Source of the DNA: an uncultured Flavobacteriaceae bacterium
GTDB lineage: Bacteria > Bacteroidota > Bacteroidia > Flavobacteriales > Flavobacteriaceae
Assembly (NCBI GenBank): GCA_947494205.1
Contig: CANLUH010000008.1
Coordinates: 62,001 to 126,000, forward strand
Length of the DNA stretch: 64,000 nucleotides
Direction: 5' to 3'
Positions 1 through 9,336 of the stretch are shown here, piece by piece. The number at the start of each line of letters is the position of its first letter. Position 1 is the stretch's first letter. Below the pieces are notes generated by a model. It searched no databases and was not told the DNA's origin. It was given only the letters and a program-made list of their open reading frames with translations. The translations under genes were made by a program, and so were the position numbers.

Positions 1-1664
1 TCTTTTAAAATAGCTTCTTTAGATTTTACTAAACCAAAACCTTCAACTAATTCTTCTATTGTTTTTTCAAAAACAGGAAGTTCTTTTATTCTATAGTTTT
101 CTATTTCGGCTAATTCTGCTGCATAGGTTAACGCATCATCTAATCCGCCTAATTCATCTACTAATCCATTATTTAAAGCATCTTTACCAGTCCAAACACG
201 CCCTTGTGCTATCGCTTTTACCTCGTCTTGTGTTAATCCTGCTCTTCCGTCTGCTACTCGCTGTGTAAACAACTCATAAATATCGTTTATACCTTCTTTT
301 ATATAACCGCGTTGTTCTTCACTTAAAGGTTCGAAAAAGCTATAAGTTATTGCATTTTTATTGGTTTTAACTTGCTCTGCGTTAATCCCCATATTATCTG
401 CTAAGTTTTTTCCGTTTGGTAACGTTCCAAAAACACCAATGCTTCCTGTTATAGTTGTTGCTTCTGCAAATATTTTATCGGCATTACAAGCTATATAATA
501 TCCTCCAGATGCAGCTACATCTCCCATTGATACAACTACAGGTTTTACTTTTTTAGTTAACTCTATTTCTCTCCAAATCAGTTCGCTCGCTAAGGCACTT
601 CCTCCTGGAGAATTAATACGTAATACAATGGCTTTTACTTTATCGTCTTCTCTAGCTTTTTTTAGAGAGGCTCCCATAGTCCCTTGTCCTACAAAATTCT
701 TGTTACCTTCTCCATAAATAATTTGCCCTTCTGCATAAATAACTGCTATTTTATCTTTTCCAAGTTTAGTAATATTTTTATCTGCTGCATAATTAGCATA
801 ATCGCTAATGCTTATGGTATTAATCTTTTCATCTGCATCAATTCCTACTGCTGTTCTTAAATCGCTTTCATATTCATCTCTGTATGCAATTCTATCTATA
901 AGCTTTACTTCTTTTGCCATTTCTGGAGTTCTAGCTAATAAATCGTCTGCTATAGTATTTAATTCTTCTGTAGAAAGGTTTCTACTCTCAGATATTTCAG
1001 ATTTAATCTCTGTCCATAATCCGTTTAGATATACACTTATTTGCTCTCTATTATTCTCACTCATTTCATTTTCTAAGTAAGGTTCTACTGCGCTTTTGTA
1101 TTTACCTAATCGTATTACTTCCATTTTTAATCCTGTTTTTTCTTGAAAGTCTTTAAAGTATAAACGTTCTGTAGATAAGCCTTTAAACTCCATTGCTCCT
1201 ACTGGATTAATATAGATAGTATCTGCTACTGAACTTAAATAATAATCTTTTTGGCTGTATACATCTGCATATGCAACAATGAATTTACCAGACTCTTTAA
1301 ACTGTAATAAGGCATCTCTAATAGCTTTTGTTTGCGAAACTCCAGCCGTTAAAAAGTTACTGTCTATTGAAATTCCTTTTATTTTAGAATCGGTTTCCGC
1401 ATATTCTATAGCATGTATAATATCGAATAATCCATTTTTGTCTACTTTATCTAAAAATGGGTATTCTTTAAATACTGTTTTTGCGGCATAATCTTTAATT
1501 GGAAAGTTTAGTTTTAGGTCCAATACAGATTGGTCTTTTACTACAATAACATCTTTAGAAGATGATCCCGCAAAAAGTCCGATAATTAATAATAATCCAA
1601 AACAGATACCGATGAATACAAAGATTCCCATAACTGTTGATAATACGCGTTTTATAAAATTCAT
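1..1664 (-). CDS. sppA: signal peptide peptidase SppA, 67K type (C-terminus cut by window edge)
   Basis: Membrane-anchored serine protease that degrades signal peptides left in the inner membrane. I read it by reverse translation from the ATG at 1664; 554 codons are present and the frame is still open at the left edge. One N-terminal membrane segment (about residues 8-30) is followed by the duplicated SppA fold. The catalytic lysine lies in GKYKSAVEPY (about K190) in the first half. The nucleophilic serine lies in VAASGGYYIAC (about S386) in the second half. This Lys/Ser split matches the E. coli 67K enzyme. The family is usually about 585-620 residues, so only some 30-60 residues should be missing. 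It is co-directional with menE, 55 bp upstream. Confident family call. Confidence 0.93.
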   Translation of the reverse strand, partial: MNFIKRVLSTVMGIFVFIGICFGLLLIIGLFAGSSSKDVIVVKDQSVLDLKLNFPIKDYAAKTVFKEYPFLDKVDKNGLFDIIHAIEYAETDSKIKGISIDSNFLTAGVSQTKAIRDALLQFKESGKFIVAYADVYSQKDYYLSSVADTIYINPVGAMEFKGLSTERLYFKDFQEKTGLKMEVIRLGKYKSAVEPYLENEMSENNREQISVYLNGLWTEIKSEISESRNLSTEELNTIADDLLARTPEMAKEVKLIDRIAYRDEYESDLRTAVGIDADEKINTISISDYANYAADKNITKLGKDKIAVIYAEGQIIYGEGNKNFVGQGTMGASLKKAREDDKVKAIVLRINSPGGSALASELIWREIELTKKVKPVVVSMGDVAASGGYYIACNADKIFAEATTITGSIGVFGTLPNGKNLADNMGINAEQVKTNKNAITYSFFEPLSEEQRGYIKEGINDIYELFTQRVADGRAGLTQDEVKAIAQGRVWTGKDALNNGLVDELGGLDDALTYAAELAEIENYRIKELPVFEKTIEELVEGFGLVKSKEAILK

Positions 1665-1719
1665 TATAATTTTTATTTTTTTAATTAGTAGCTGTAATCG
1701 CTGATTTGTTACAGTATTT

Positions 1720-2775
1720 TTATTTTAATTTCTCTAAAGTTTTTTTACGTTGAATTTTTCCTGATGTTGTTTCTTCAAACTGAGGAATAGTATATGTTTT
1801 TTTAGGTTTTTCGAACGGTTTTAAGATTTTAAATACAGACGTATCTACTATTTCATGTCCTTCTAAAACTAATACAATACGCTGTCCAAGTTCTTCATCA
1901 GTTTCCGAAGCGATAAAGAAGCGTGTATTTATATAGTCTTTTAATACATTTTCTATTTGCTCTGGGAATACTTTAATACCTCCTGTGTTTATAACATTGT
2001 CGAAACGCCCTAACCATTTAAATCTATTTTCATTTTCTATTGCTATAATATCGTTTGTAATTATTGTTTCTGAAGCAACATTAGGTGCTTTAATAACTAA
2101 ACAACCTCTTTCATCTTGAGAGATACTAACGTTTGGTAATAATTTAAACGTTTCAGATTTTGCTTGTCCGTTTATCTGTTTTACAGCTATATGAGAGACT
2201 GTTTCCGTCATTCCATAGGTTTCGTAAATTTTGGTATTTACATGTTGTATTTTAGTTTTTAATACTTTTGAAACTGGTGCGCCTCCAACAATAAGCTGCT
2301 CTATAGTATTAAGTTTCTCCATATTACTTTGCAGTTGCATTGGTACCATAGCTGCAAAATTGTAATTTTTATTGGTATTAATATTAAGACTCTTTTTAGG
2401 TTCTATAACATCTAATTCTAGGCCTAAAATAAATGCTCTAACTAACATCATTTTACCTGCAATGTAAGACGCTGGTAAACTTAATAGGCTTGTATTTCCT
2501 GGTCTTAAATTAAAAAAATCACCAGTAGCAATGGCAGAATTCACCATAGCTTGTTTACTTAATTTTATTGTTTTTGGTATTCCTGTAGACCCTGATGTTT
2601 TTGCTAAAAGGAAAGCATTATCATCTTGCCAATCTAATATAAAATCACCTATTTCTTTTTCGTAATTAGTACCTTCTTTTATTAATCCGTAGGCTAATTC
2701 ATTAAGTTTATTATGTGGATAGTGTCCGTTGTTATACTTAAATCTGTTATGTATTTTATTGTATTTCGGTATCAC
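1720..2775 (-). CDS. menE: o-succinylbenzoate-CoA ligase (compact AMP-binding enzyme)
   Basis: Acyl-adenylate-forming enzyme of 351 residues that would activate o-succinylbenzoate to OSB-CoA in menaquinone synthesis. The P-loop-like motif TSGSTGIPK lies near residues 60-68, the adenylate motif ETYGMTET near the middle, and the C-terminal lysine motif TTSGKIQRKK at the end. It is about 100 residues shorter than the E. coli enzyme; the missing part is N-terminal, a form I believe is common in Bacteroidota. The only usable start is GTG at 2775, because an in-frame stop lies just upstream. That start lies inside the 3' end of the CPBP protease gene (20 bp overlap), which suggests translational coupling. 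The specific MenE call rests on the men context: AMP-binding enzymes are hard to separate by sequence alone. Confidence 0.88.
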   Translation of the reverse strand: MIPKYNKIHNRFKYNNGHYPHNKLNELAYGLIKEGTNYEKEIGDFILDWQDDNAFLLAKTSGSTGIPKTIKLSKQAMVNSAIATGDFFNLRPGNTSLLSLPASYIAGKMMLVRAFILGLELDVIEPKKSLNINTNKNYNFAAMVPMQLQSNMEKLNTIEQLIVGGAPVSKVLKTKIQHVNTKIYETYGMTETVSHIAVKQINGQAKSETFKLLPNVSISQDERGCLVIKAPNVASETIITNDIIAIENENRFKWLGRFDNVINTGGIKVFPEQIENVLKDYINTRFFIASETDEELGQRIVLVLEGHEIVDTSVFKILKPFEKPKKTYTIPQFEETTSGKIQRKKTLEKLK

Positions 2776-3934
2776 TGCCTATGGTATTGATTTCATTTTC
2801 TATTGTTGGCTCGATTACTCCAAATAATTTGTCTTTCCAATTGGTCCATTTGTACTTTTTGCTGAAAACAAATATTAGTATTGGAAATATTATAAATACA
2901 GGTAATACTAAGTCGATAAATCCTAAAGAAGGATCTGATACATCTTTTAGAACTGAGTGTGTTTGAAACGCCGTCCAGTTCGCGGTGACTAACAGTGCCG
3001 TAAATAAGTTATTAGCGGCATGAAATCCTAATGCTAATTCTAAACCATCATCCATTAGGGTTATAATTCCTAGAAATAATCCTGTACCTATGTAATACAC
3101 CATTATAGAATATCCTAATTTTTCTACCTCTGGATTTGCAATATGCAATAGTCCAAAAATTGTTGATGTTATTAATAACGGTGCCCAATTACGTTTTACG
3201 ATAAGTGATAGTTTTTCATAAGACTTGCTCTCATAATACTTACTTTTTATAAGTAATAGATTGATACTATAAGAGACTAATAATACGCCTATAATTATTA
3301 CAAGATTTCCATTCATAGATATACTATTTACAATATTAAAATAGATTAATATTGGTATAAAGATGAAGCTAATAATAAAACCTAATAAGAAGTTTCTTTT
3401 TGTTGCTAATATGGCAAAACCCTGCATTAAATACCCTCTAAACAAATACTCTTCTAGGCTTGTTTGGAATGGTATTAATATAATAGCAATTACTGCTAGA
3501 ATTAAAAATCGATTGAGTTCAAAATTATTAATATAATCTTCTGGGTTAGAATAATAGTCTAGGGCTATTAAACCAGAGGATAGAATACCCCAAAATAAAA
3601 ACGAAAATAAAATACGATTCCAATCTATTTTATGCCTTGTTGTACTTAATTGCGTGAATGTTTGGTTATGCAAAAATTTAATAACACCGTATAAAACGAC
3701 TAATCCTACAGCAAAAGATAGTAGTATAAAAAATAGGTTAAGATTGGGCTCTAATATTGTCATTAGTGCTTTTTCATCAAGACCTGTAAAATCACCTCCA
3801 TCGTTATACACTTTATAGGCTATTGCTACTATATATGGTACTTGTCCTAATACGGTTGCTATAATTACTATAATTGTACCAATTACATATCGCCACCAAT
3901 CGTGTAAACCATTAAATGCTTGTTTTATATACAT
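2756..3934 (-). CDS. CPBP-family intramembrane metalloprotease
   Basis: Polytopic membrane protein of 392 residues. The ABI/CPBP glutamate motif appears as SLEEYLFRGYL near residue 160: two adjacent glutamates with an arginine three residues on. Later histidines sit in FGLLHIANPE and LGFHAANNLF, as expected for the metal site. About eight hydrophobic segments are visible. The C-terminal 40 residues are polar and probably cytoplasmic. The gene starts 2 bp after the menC stop and overlaps menE by 20 bp, so it is physically locked into a menC-CPBP-menE operon. Family members process prenylated or membrane proteins, but the substrate here is unknown. A link to quinone synthesis is inferred from position only. 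Confidence 0.88.
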   Translation of the reverse strand: MYIKQAFNGLHDWWRYVIGTIIVIIATVLGQVPYIVAIAYKVYNDGGDFTGLDEKALMTILEPNLNLFFILLSFAVGLVVLYGVIKFLHNQTFTQLSTTRHKIDWNRILFSFLFWGILSSGLIALDYYSNPEDYINNFELNRFLILAVIAIILIPFQTSLEEYLFRGYLMQGFAILATKRNFLLGFIISFIFIPILIYFNIVNSISMNGNLVIIIGVLLVSYSINLLLIKSKYYESKSYEKLSLIVKRNWAPLLITSTIFGLLHIANPEVEKLGYSIMVYYIGTGLFLGIITLMDDGLELALGFHAANNLFTALLVTANWTAFQTHSVLKDVSDPSLGFIDLVLPVFIIFPILIFVFSKKYKWTNWKDKLFGVIEPTIENEINTIGSDTEIQ

Positions 3935-3936
3935 AG

Positions 3937-4980
3937 TTATATTTTAAATTTCCAATCTTTATTTATATTGTATTGCAATGTACCATTTTTTACTTCTAAA
4001 GGGGCATCAAAGTTATTGGTAAACAAACTTCCTGTTCCCAAGCCTTGTGGCATATTATTTTGCTTTAAATACGTGTATTGTGCAATAGCGTTTAAACCGA
4101 CATTACTTTCTAAGGCGCTAGTAATCCACCAATTTATATTTTGTTTTTCGGCAAGCGAAATCCATTCACCGCTACCTTTAAACCCACCTATAAAACTTGG
4201 TTTTAAAATAATGTATTGTGGTTTTATTGTATTCAATACTGCTTCTTTTTGTGTTTTTGTAAACACACCTATTAATTCTTCGTCTAAAGCTATAGGTAAT
4301 GGCGTCATTTCACAAAGCTTTGCCATAGCTTCAAATTGACCTTGTTTTATAGGTTGTTCTATGGAATGCAATTGGTATTGAGATAATCGTTTTAATTTTT
4401 CTAATGCATCCTTGGGCGTAAATGCTCCATTAGCATCTACTCTTAATTCTATATCGTTTTCACTGAAATTATTTCGAATCGATTTTAATAGGCTTAATTC
4501 GGTTTCAAAGTCTATAGCGCCTATTTTCATTTTTATACACGAAAAACCAGCTTCAATTTTTTCTTTTATTTGTGCTTTCATGAAAGCTTCTGTTCCCATC
4601 CAAATTAAACCATTAATAGGAATTGTTGCTTCCCCTTTTGTAAAGGCCGATGGAAATATGTCGAATTCATTTTCCGCTTCTAAAGATTTAAACGCTATTT
4701 CTAGTCCTATTTGAATACTTGGAAACTCAATATTTTCAGCCAAAAGCCAATCTAAACCTTTATCTATGTTTTTACAGGTAAATTGCAATTGTGATTCGTA
4801 ATCTGGTCTATCGTCTATAGATAGTCCTCTAAGAATACCACATTCTCCAATTCCTTTTCTACCTCCATAATTTAATATAATAAACCATGTTTCTTTTATT
4901 TTTAATACACCTCTAGAAGTCCCGCTTGGCACTTTAAAATTAAGATTATATTTATGGTATGTTGCTGTCATATTTTGCAT
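3937..4980 (-). CDS. menC: o-succinylbenzoate synthase
   Basis: Enolase-superfamily enzyme that dehydrates SHCHC to o-succinylbenzoate. Superfamily landmarks occur in order: the KMKIGAIDFETEL segment with the KxK catalytic lysine, metal ligands in DANGAF, SIEQPI and LDEEL, and the second catalytic lysine in ILKPSFIGGFKGS. At 347 residues it is normal for Bacteroidota MenC. I start at ATG 4980; a TTG one codon upstream is possible but less likely. It is first in the menC-CPBP-menE operon and diverges from the fatty acid hydroxylase gene. Dipeptide epimerases share the fold, but the adjacent menE favours MenC. Confidence 0.93.
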   Translation of the reverse strand: MQNMTATYHKYNLNFKVPSGTSRGVLKIKETWFIILNYGGRKGIGECGILRGLSIDDRPDYESQLQFTCKNIDKGLDWLLAENIEFPSIQIGLEIAFKSLEAENEFDIFPSAFTKGEATIPINGLIWMGTEAFMKAQIKEKIEAGFSCIKMKIGAIDFETELSLLKSIRNNFSENDIELRVDANGAFTPKDALEKLKRLSQYQLHSIEQPIKQGQFEAMAKLCEMTPLPIALDEELIGVFTKTQKEAVLNTIKPQYIILKPSFIGGFKGSGEWISLAEKQNINWWITSALESNVGLNAIAQYTYLKQNNMPQGLGTGSLFTNNFDAPLEVKNGTLQYNINKDWKFKI

Positions 4981-5033
4981 CAAAAATACTTAAATTTATT
5001 CAGTAATTTAGTCACCAATAATTACATTTATTA

Positions 5034-5927
5034 ATGATAGATTTCCCCAATATTATATTATTTGCTATTCCTTTTTTTATCCTTGCTATGTTATTAGAGT
5101 TATATGTAACAATTAAACAAGGCATAAAGGGCTATGCTATTAAAGATTCTATAGCGTCTATTAGCATGGGATTGGGCAATGTTTTTTTAGGCTTTTTAAG
5201 TAAAGTACTTGTTCTTTTAGTATTTTTTTATGTGTATGATAATTTTAGATTTTTTACAATTCCCATAGTATGGTGGAGTTTTATATTAATTCTATTTTTG
5301 GATGATTTAGCATACTATTGGTTTCATCGTATTTCTCATGAGTGTCGCTTATTTTGGGCCTCTCATATTGTACATCACTCTTCGCAACATTATAATCTAA
5401 GTACAGCTTTACGACAAACTTGGTCTGGTGGTTTTTATACCTTCATCTTTTGGTTATGGTTGCCATTTTTAGGTTTTCATCCTGCAATGATTATGTTTCA
5501 AATGTCTGTTAGTTTAATTTATCAATTTTGGATTCATACAGAAACTATAGACAAACTTCCAAAATGGTTTGAAGCTATTATGAATACACCTTCTCATCAT
5601 CGTGTTCATCATGGAAGTAATCCTTTGTATTTAGATAGAAACCATGCCGGGATATTTATTATTTGGGATAAACTATTTAAAACCTTTCAACCCGAATTAA
5701 AAGAAGAAAAAGTAGTCTATGGACTCACTGTAAATATAGAAACCTACAATCCTATTAAGATTGCTTTTTTAGAATGGATTGCTATGTTTAAAGATGTTGT
5801 TTCCGAAAAGAAATCCTTAATAAATAGATTACAATATTTTATTAAGCCTCCTGGTTGGAGACATGATAATACTGGAACTGTGTCTGACGATTTAAGGAAC
5901 GAATGGTTGAAGAAACGTAAATTATAA
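5034..5927 (+). CDS. sterol desaturase / fatty acid hydroxylase family protein
   Basis: Membrane di-iron hydroxylase of 297 residues. The eight-histidine pattern is visible as HRISHE (about residue 98), HIVHHSSQHYN (about 115) and the C-terminal HRVHHG (about 190). Four to five hydrophobic segments surround the motifs, as in the family. Relatives hydroxylate or desaturate sterols, fatty acids, alkylglycerols or carotenoids, and the substrate cannot be read from sequence. The C-terminal 100 residues are soluble. The 3' end overlaps the convergent UPF0173 gene by 6 bp. The gene diverges from menC across about 50 bp. Confidence 0.87.
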   Translation: MIDFPNIILFAIPFFILAMLLELYVTIKQGIKGYAIKDSIASISMGLGNVFLGFLSKVLVLLVFFYVYDNFRFFTIPIVWWSFILILFLDDLAYYWFHRISHECRLFWASHIVHHSSQHYNLSTALRQTWSGGFYTFIFWLWLPFLGFHPAMIMFQMSVSLIYQFWIHTETIDKLPKWFEAIMNTPSHHRVHHGSNPLYLDRNHAGIFIIWDKLFKTFQPELKEEKVVYGLTVNIETYNPIKIAFLEWIAMFKDVVSEKKSLINRLQYFIKPPGWRHDNTGTVSDDLRNEWLKKRKL

Positions 5928-6599
5928 AGTTAAACTCTCGCCAATTTCTAACAACAATAACTCTTTTCCTTTGTCTAAAAACTGACGTTTAGCAGCTTCT
6001 TTATCTATTTCTATATATCCAAAAGTATCGAAATGATAACCTAATATCTTATTACATTCTACAAAATCACTTGCTAAAATAGCATCATCTATTCCCATTG
6101 TAAAATTATCTCCAATTGGTAAAATAGCTAAATCTAGTGTTGTTTGTAATGGTATTAGCTTCATATCGAAAGTTAAAGCAGTATCTCCAGCAATGTAGAT
6201 AGTTTTCTCTTTAGTTTCTATTATAAAACCTCCTGGTTGTCCTCCATAACTTCCATCTGGAAAAGATGATGTGTGTATAGCATTCACGTATTTTACTTTT
6301 CCGAAATCGAAATTCCAAGCACCTCCATGATTCATAGGATGTCCTTCTATATCTAATTTTCCAAAATGGGTAACGATTTCGTAGTTAGAAACAATTACTG
6401 CATTTGTACGCTTTGCAATAGCTTCAACATCTAATATGTGATCTTGATGCGCATGTGTTACTAATATAAAGTCTACCTTTAAATCGTCTATATTTATATG
6501 TGCTGCTTTTGGATTTCCTGTAATAAACGGATCTACCAATATATTTGTATTGTCAATTTCTATATGCAAAGAGGCGTGACCTAAAAATGTAATGTTCAT
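5922..6599 (-). CDS. UPF0173-type metallo-beta-lactamase-fold hydrolase
   Basis: Cytoplasmic metal-dependent hydrolase of 225 residues. The diagnostic HxHxDH motif is THAHQDH near residue 50. The N-terminal FLGHASLHIE strand and the conserved GDTALTFDMKLI segment are typical of UPF0173. The family's substrate is not well defined. It lies directly downstream of menA (25 bp), on the same strand, and probably belongs to the menB-menA transcript. The convergent 3' overlap with the hydroxylase gene is 6 bp. Confidence 0.9.
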   Translation of the reverse strand: MNITFLGHASLHIEIDNTNILVDPFITGNPKAAHINIDDLKVDFILVTHAHQDHILDVEAIAKRTNAVIVSNYEIVTHFGKLDIEGHPMNHGGAWNFDFGKVKYVNAIHTSSFPDGSYGGQPGGFIIETKEKTIYIAGDTALTFDMKLIPLQTTLDLAILPIGDNFTMGIDDAILASDFVECNKILGYHFDTFGYIEIDKEAAKRQFLDKGKELLLLEIGESLTL

Positions 6600-6624
6600 G
6601 GCTTCTAAAGTTTTATATTATTAT

Positions 6625-7527
6625 TTATAATAAATGTCCTATTCCTAATAACAAGGCTAATGCTACTGTTGATAATGCTAGTTTTTTTAATTCTGGGTCG
6701 AAATCTTTAGGAATCGTATTTTTTCTAACAAAATTTAAATGTTTAAGCAACGGAATGTATGTTATAAAAAATATAAGGTTAAAAAGTGATGTATAGTATA
6801 ATAGACCAAATAGTAATGATAAAATAATGGCTCCTCCCACTAATATAAAATGATATTGCTTCGCTTTTTGCTTCCCCAGTTTTACTGCTAATGTTACTTT
6901 ATTAGCCTTTGCATCGCTTTCTATATCCCTCATATTATTAAGATTTAATACACCTGCACTAAGTAATCCTATACTAATAGCAGGCAAAAACACAACATGA
7001 TCTATACGTTTTGCAAATAGAATATAGCAACCTATTACACTAACTAAACCAAAAAAGATAAATACAAAAACATCTCCTAGTCCTTTATACCCATAAGCCT
7101 TATCTCCCATAGTATATTTCATAGCTGCTATTACTGAGATAACACCTAGTATCATAAAAAGTAAAGCATAAAGTAAATGTTTTACACCAAATGACAGGTA
7201 TATTAGGCTTATTGTTAAGACAATGCTTATTAATATATTAATTCTTATGGCTCCAAACATTTGATTTGGTGTAATCGCTCCACTTTGTAGTGCGCGTTCT
7301 GGACCAATTCTATCTTCATTATCTGTTCCTTTTACACCATCTCCATAATCGTTTGCCAAATTGGAGAGAATTTGAAAACTTAAAGTCGTTAAAATTGCTA
7401 GTGTAAATATTTCCCAAGAGAACACGCCATTATATTCTGCCAGACATCCTGCGACTATAATTCCAGAAATAGATAATGGTAAAGTTCTTAGTCTAAAAGC
7501 AGATAACCATACTGAGAGTCTTTTCAT
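6625..7527 (-). CDS. menA: 1,4-dihydroxy-2-naphthoate polyprenyltransferase
   Basis: UbiA-superfamily integral membrane prenyltransferase of 300 residues that attaches the isoprenoid chain to DHNA. The first aspartate-rich motif is NLANDYGDGVKGTDNEDR (about residues 60-77). The second is NMRDIESDAKANK (about 200). These match MenA more closely than UbiA or heme O synthase. Eight to nine hydrophobic segments are visible. I use ATG 7527; a TTG two codons upstream would add only two residues. It starts 10 bp after the menB stop, so a menB-menA-UPF0173 operon is likely. Confidence 0.94.
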   Translation of the reverse strand: MKRLSVWLSAFRLRTLPLSISGIIVAGCLAEYNGVFSWEIFTLAILTTLSFQILSNLANDYGDGVKGTDNEDRIGPERALQSGAITPNQMFGAIRINILISIVLTISLIYLSFGVKHLLYALLFMILGVISVIAAMKYTMGDKAYGYKGLGDVFVFIFFGLVSVIGCYILFAKRIDHVVFLPAISIGLLSAGVLNLNNMRDIESDAKANKVTLAVKLGKQKAKQYHFILVGGAIILSLLFGLLYYTSLFNLIFFITYIPLLKHLNFVRKNTIPKDFDPELKKLALSTVALALLLGIGHLL

Positions 7528-7537
7528 ATACAATAGC

Positions 7538-8377
7538 CTATGGAATCCATTGTTTAGGGAAGTTAGGCTTACGCTTTTCTAAAAAGGCATCTCTCCCTTC
7601 TTTTGCTTCTTCTGTCATATAAGCTAAACGTGTAGCTTCACCTGCAAATACTTGCTGGCCTACCATGCCATCGTCTGTTAAATTCATAGCAAATTTTAGC
7701 ATTTTAATAGAAGTCGGCGATTTTTCTAAAATTTCTTGAGCCCATTGGTATGCTGTATCTTCTAATTCTGCGTGTGGTATAACTGCATTAACCATTCCCA
7801 TTTCGTAAGCTTCTTGAGCCGAATAGTTACGGCCTAAAAAGAAAATCTCTCTAGCTTTCTTTTGCCCTACCATTTTTGCTAAATATGCAGAACCATATCC
7901 ACCATCAAAACTAGTAACATCAGCATCAGTTTGCTTAAATATAGCGTGTTCTTTACTTGCTAAGGTTAAATCGCAAACCACATGTAAACTATGCCCGCCT
8001 CCAACAGCCCATCCTGGTACAACTGCTATTACAGCTTTGGGCATAAAACGAATTAAACGTTGTACTTCTAATATATTTAAACGGTGGTATCCATCTTCCC
8101 CTACGTAACCTTGATGACCTCTTGCTTTTTGATCTCCACCAGAACAAAATGAATACACACCATCTTTAGTAGATGGTCCTTCTGCCGATAACAAAACAAC
8201 GCCTATACTTGTATCTTCTTGTGCATCGTAAAAGGCATCATATAATTCTTTTGTAGTTTTTGGTCTAAATGCATTTCTTACATTTGGTCTGTTAAAAGCT
8301 ATTCTAGCCACTCCATTACATTTATTATATGTAATGTCTTCGTAATCCTTTGCTTTCACCCATTTAATTTCACTCAT
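7538..8377 (-). CDS. menB: 1,4-dihydroxy-2-naphthoyl-CoA synthase
   Basis: Crotonase-fold enzyme of 279 residues that cyclises OSB-CoA to DHNA-CoA. MenB landmarks include NAFRPKTTKEL, the oxyanion-hole segment FCSGGDQKARG, the insert GYVGEDGYHRLN, the second oxyanion glycines in GWAVGGGHSLH, and the C-terminal RKPNFPKQWIP tail. Length is standard. It is the first gene of a likely menB-menA-UPF0173 operon, preceded by a 370 bp gap shared with a divergent hypothetical gene. Confidence 0.96.
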   Translation of the reverse strand: MSEIKWVKAKDYEDITYNKCNGVARIAFNRPNVRNAFRPKTTKELYDAFYDAQEDTSIGVVLLSAEGPSTKDGVYSFCSGGDQKARGHQGYVGEDGYHRLNILEVQRLIRFMPKAVIAVVPGWAVGGGHSLHVVCDLTLASKEHAIFKQTDADVTSFDGGYGSAYLAKMVGQKKAREIFFLGRNYSAQEAYEMGMVNAVIPHAELEDTAYQWAQEILEKSPTSIKMLKFAMNLTDDGMVGQQVFAGEATRLAYMTEEAKEGRDAFLEKRKPNFPKQWIP

Positions 8378-8749
8378 TATACGTCTAATTTTTGGAGCAT
8401 AAAAATACGGAAAATAGAACTTATCTTCCTATAATTTACTGCATAATTAATATTTAGCATGTTACGTTATTGATAATTATACTACAACGTTTTCGTTAAA
8501 AACGAATGGAATTAAATTTCGCATAACAAATAATTAATTCACTGATAACAAGCTTGTTATTAACATAATTTTGTAAGTAAAATCTTCAACAAAACTGCAT
8601 TTAATCGATTTAATTAACATTTAACCGATTTAACATTTCATTTATGATTTACAAAACAATAAAGGTATGCATGCATTGTAAATTTGTACTCGGTAGGTAG
8701 ACAAAACTATGCTTTTAACTATCAATACCTTAATAAAACGCTATTAATT
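8378..8749. other. regulatory intergenic region with palindrome and direct repeats
   Basis: No convincing gene lies in this 370 bp gap. It contains a perfect 16-bp palindrome at 8545-8560 (ATAACAAGCTTGTTAT). It also has two 16-bp direct repeats of CATTTAAYCGATTTAA at 8598-8613 and 8618-8633, with a 20-bp period. A TAnnTTTG-type -7 element for the rightward gene sits at 8679-8686. This layout suggests protein binding sites controlling menB, the rightward gene or both. The binding factor is unknown. Confidence 0.5.
8679..8686 (+). promoter_or_regulatory. candidate Bacteroidota -7 promoter element
   Basis: TAAATTTG matches the TAnnTTTG element of the Bacteroidota housekeeping promoter. It lies 64 bp before the ATG at 8750. 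A TTG codon at 8684 overlaps it and is therefore unlikely to be the translation start. Confidence 0.45.
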
Positions 8750-9169
8750 ATGACAATAAGAAATTCTGAAATATCAAATTTAATCGAAGATGTATATTTA
8801 TCTAAATATGGAAATTATTATTTCTTTAAAGATTTTATAGTCTCAGAGATTAATGAAGGTGTTGTTTTTACTTGGGACGTTGCCCAAGACATAATTCCAT
8901 CTATTTTTAAACACTACGGTAAACATCCGTCTATATGTTATATAACTAACAGAATAAATAACTATTCTGTTAACCCTGCCGATTGGTATAAATTTTTTAA
9001 TAGTATAAACAGACCGTTTTTAAAAGGCTATGCTATGGTGACTTATACCGAAGCTGGTTGGGTAAACTCTGTAATAGAAAAATTATTTGTGCAAACCAAA
9101 GTAGAAAATTTTAATAATTTGCAAAAAGCTATAGAATGGGTTAAACAAATAAATTTAGAATACAAATAA
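8750..9169 (+). CDS. hypothetical protein, first of a tandem paralogue pair
   Basis: Cytoplasmic protein of 139 residues without signal peptide or membrane segment. I start at ATG 8750, not at an upstream TTG, because this aligns with the first residue of the neighbour at 9337. Shared segments include FIEDIHIS/LIEDVYLS, GxYYFFxxFI, AEINEGIVYTWE/SEINEGVVFTWD, PSICYITNR, DWxKFF and a C-terminal AxEWxK helix. Alternating strands and helices with a final amphipathic helix resemble a STAS/SpoIIAA-like fold, but this is a weak structural guess. Function unknown. Confidence 0.75.
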   Translation: MTIRNSEISNLIEDVYLSKYGNYYFFKDFIVSEINEGVVFTWDVAQDIIPSIFKHYGKHPSICYITNRINNYSVNPADWYKFFNSINRPFLKGYAMVTYTEAGWVNSVIEKLFVQTKVENFNNLQKAIEWVKQINLEYK

Positions 9170-9226
9170 ACAAGACCTCAAGACATTAATAATCAAACAC
9201 ATAAACACTACCCACTTATTAAATCA

Positions 9227-9240
9227 TAAACGATTTAAAC
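9227..9240 (+). promoter_or_regulatory. third copy of CGATTTAA-type motif
   Basis: TAAACGATTTAAAC lies upstream of the second paralogue and shares the CGATTTAA core with the two direct repeats at 8598-8633. Possible common operator; AT-rich background makes chance similarity possible. Confidence 0.3.
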
Positions 9241-9336
9241 AACTTAACCTACTTTTATTTTTTAATCTGTATGAAAATTTTTATATTTATAAGTAATAGA
9301 GGCTCCCAACCTTTATCCTCCTAAACCTACAATAGT

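Noticed and set aside
59-1491. Three plus-strand open frames (59-268, 808-1080, 1279-1491)
   Set aside because: They lie antisense to the clear sppA reading frame and have hydrophobic, low-complexity translations without family features.
3920-4714. Plus-strand frames of 100-139 residues
   Set aside because: Antisense shadows of menC, whose motifs are complete on the minus strand.
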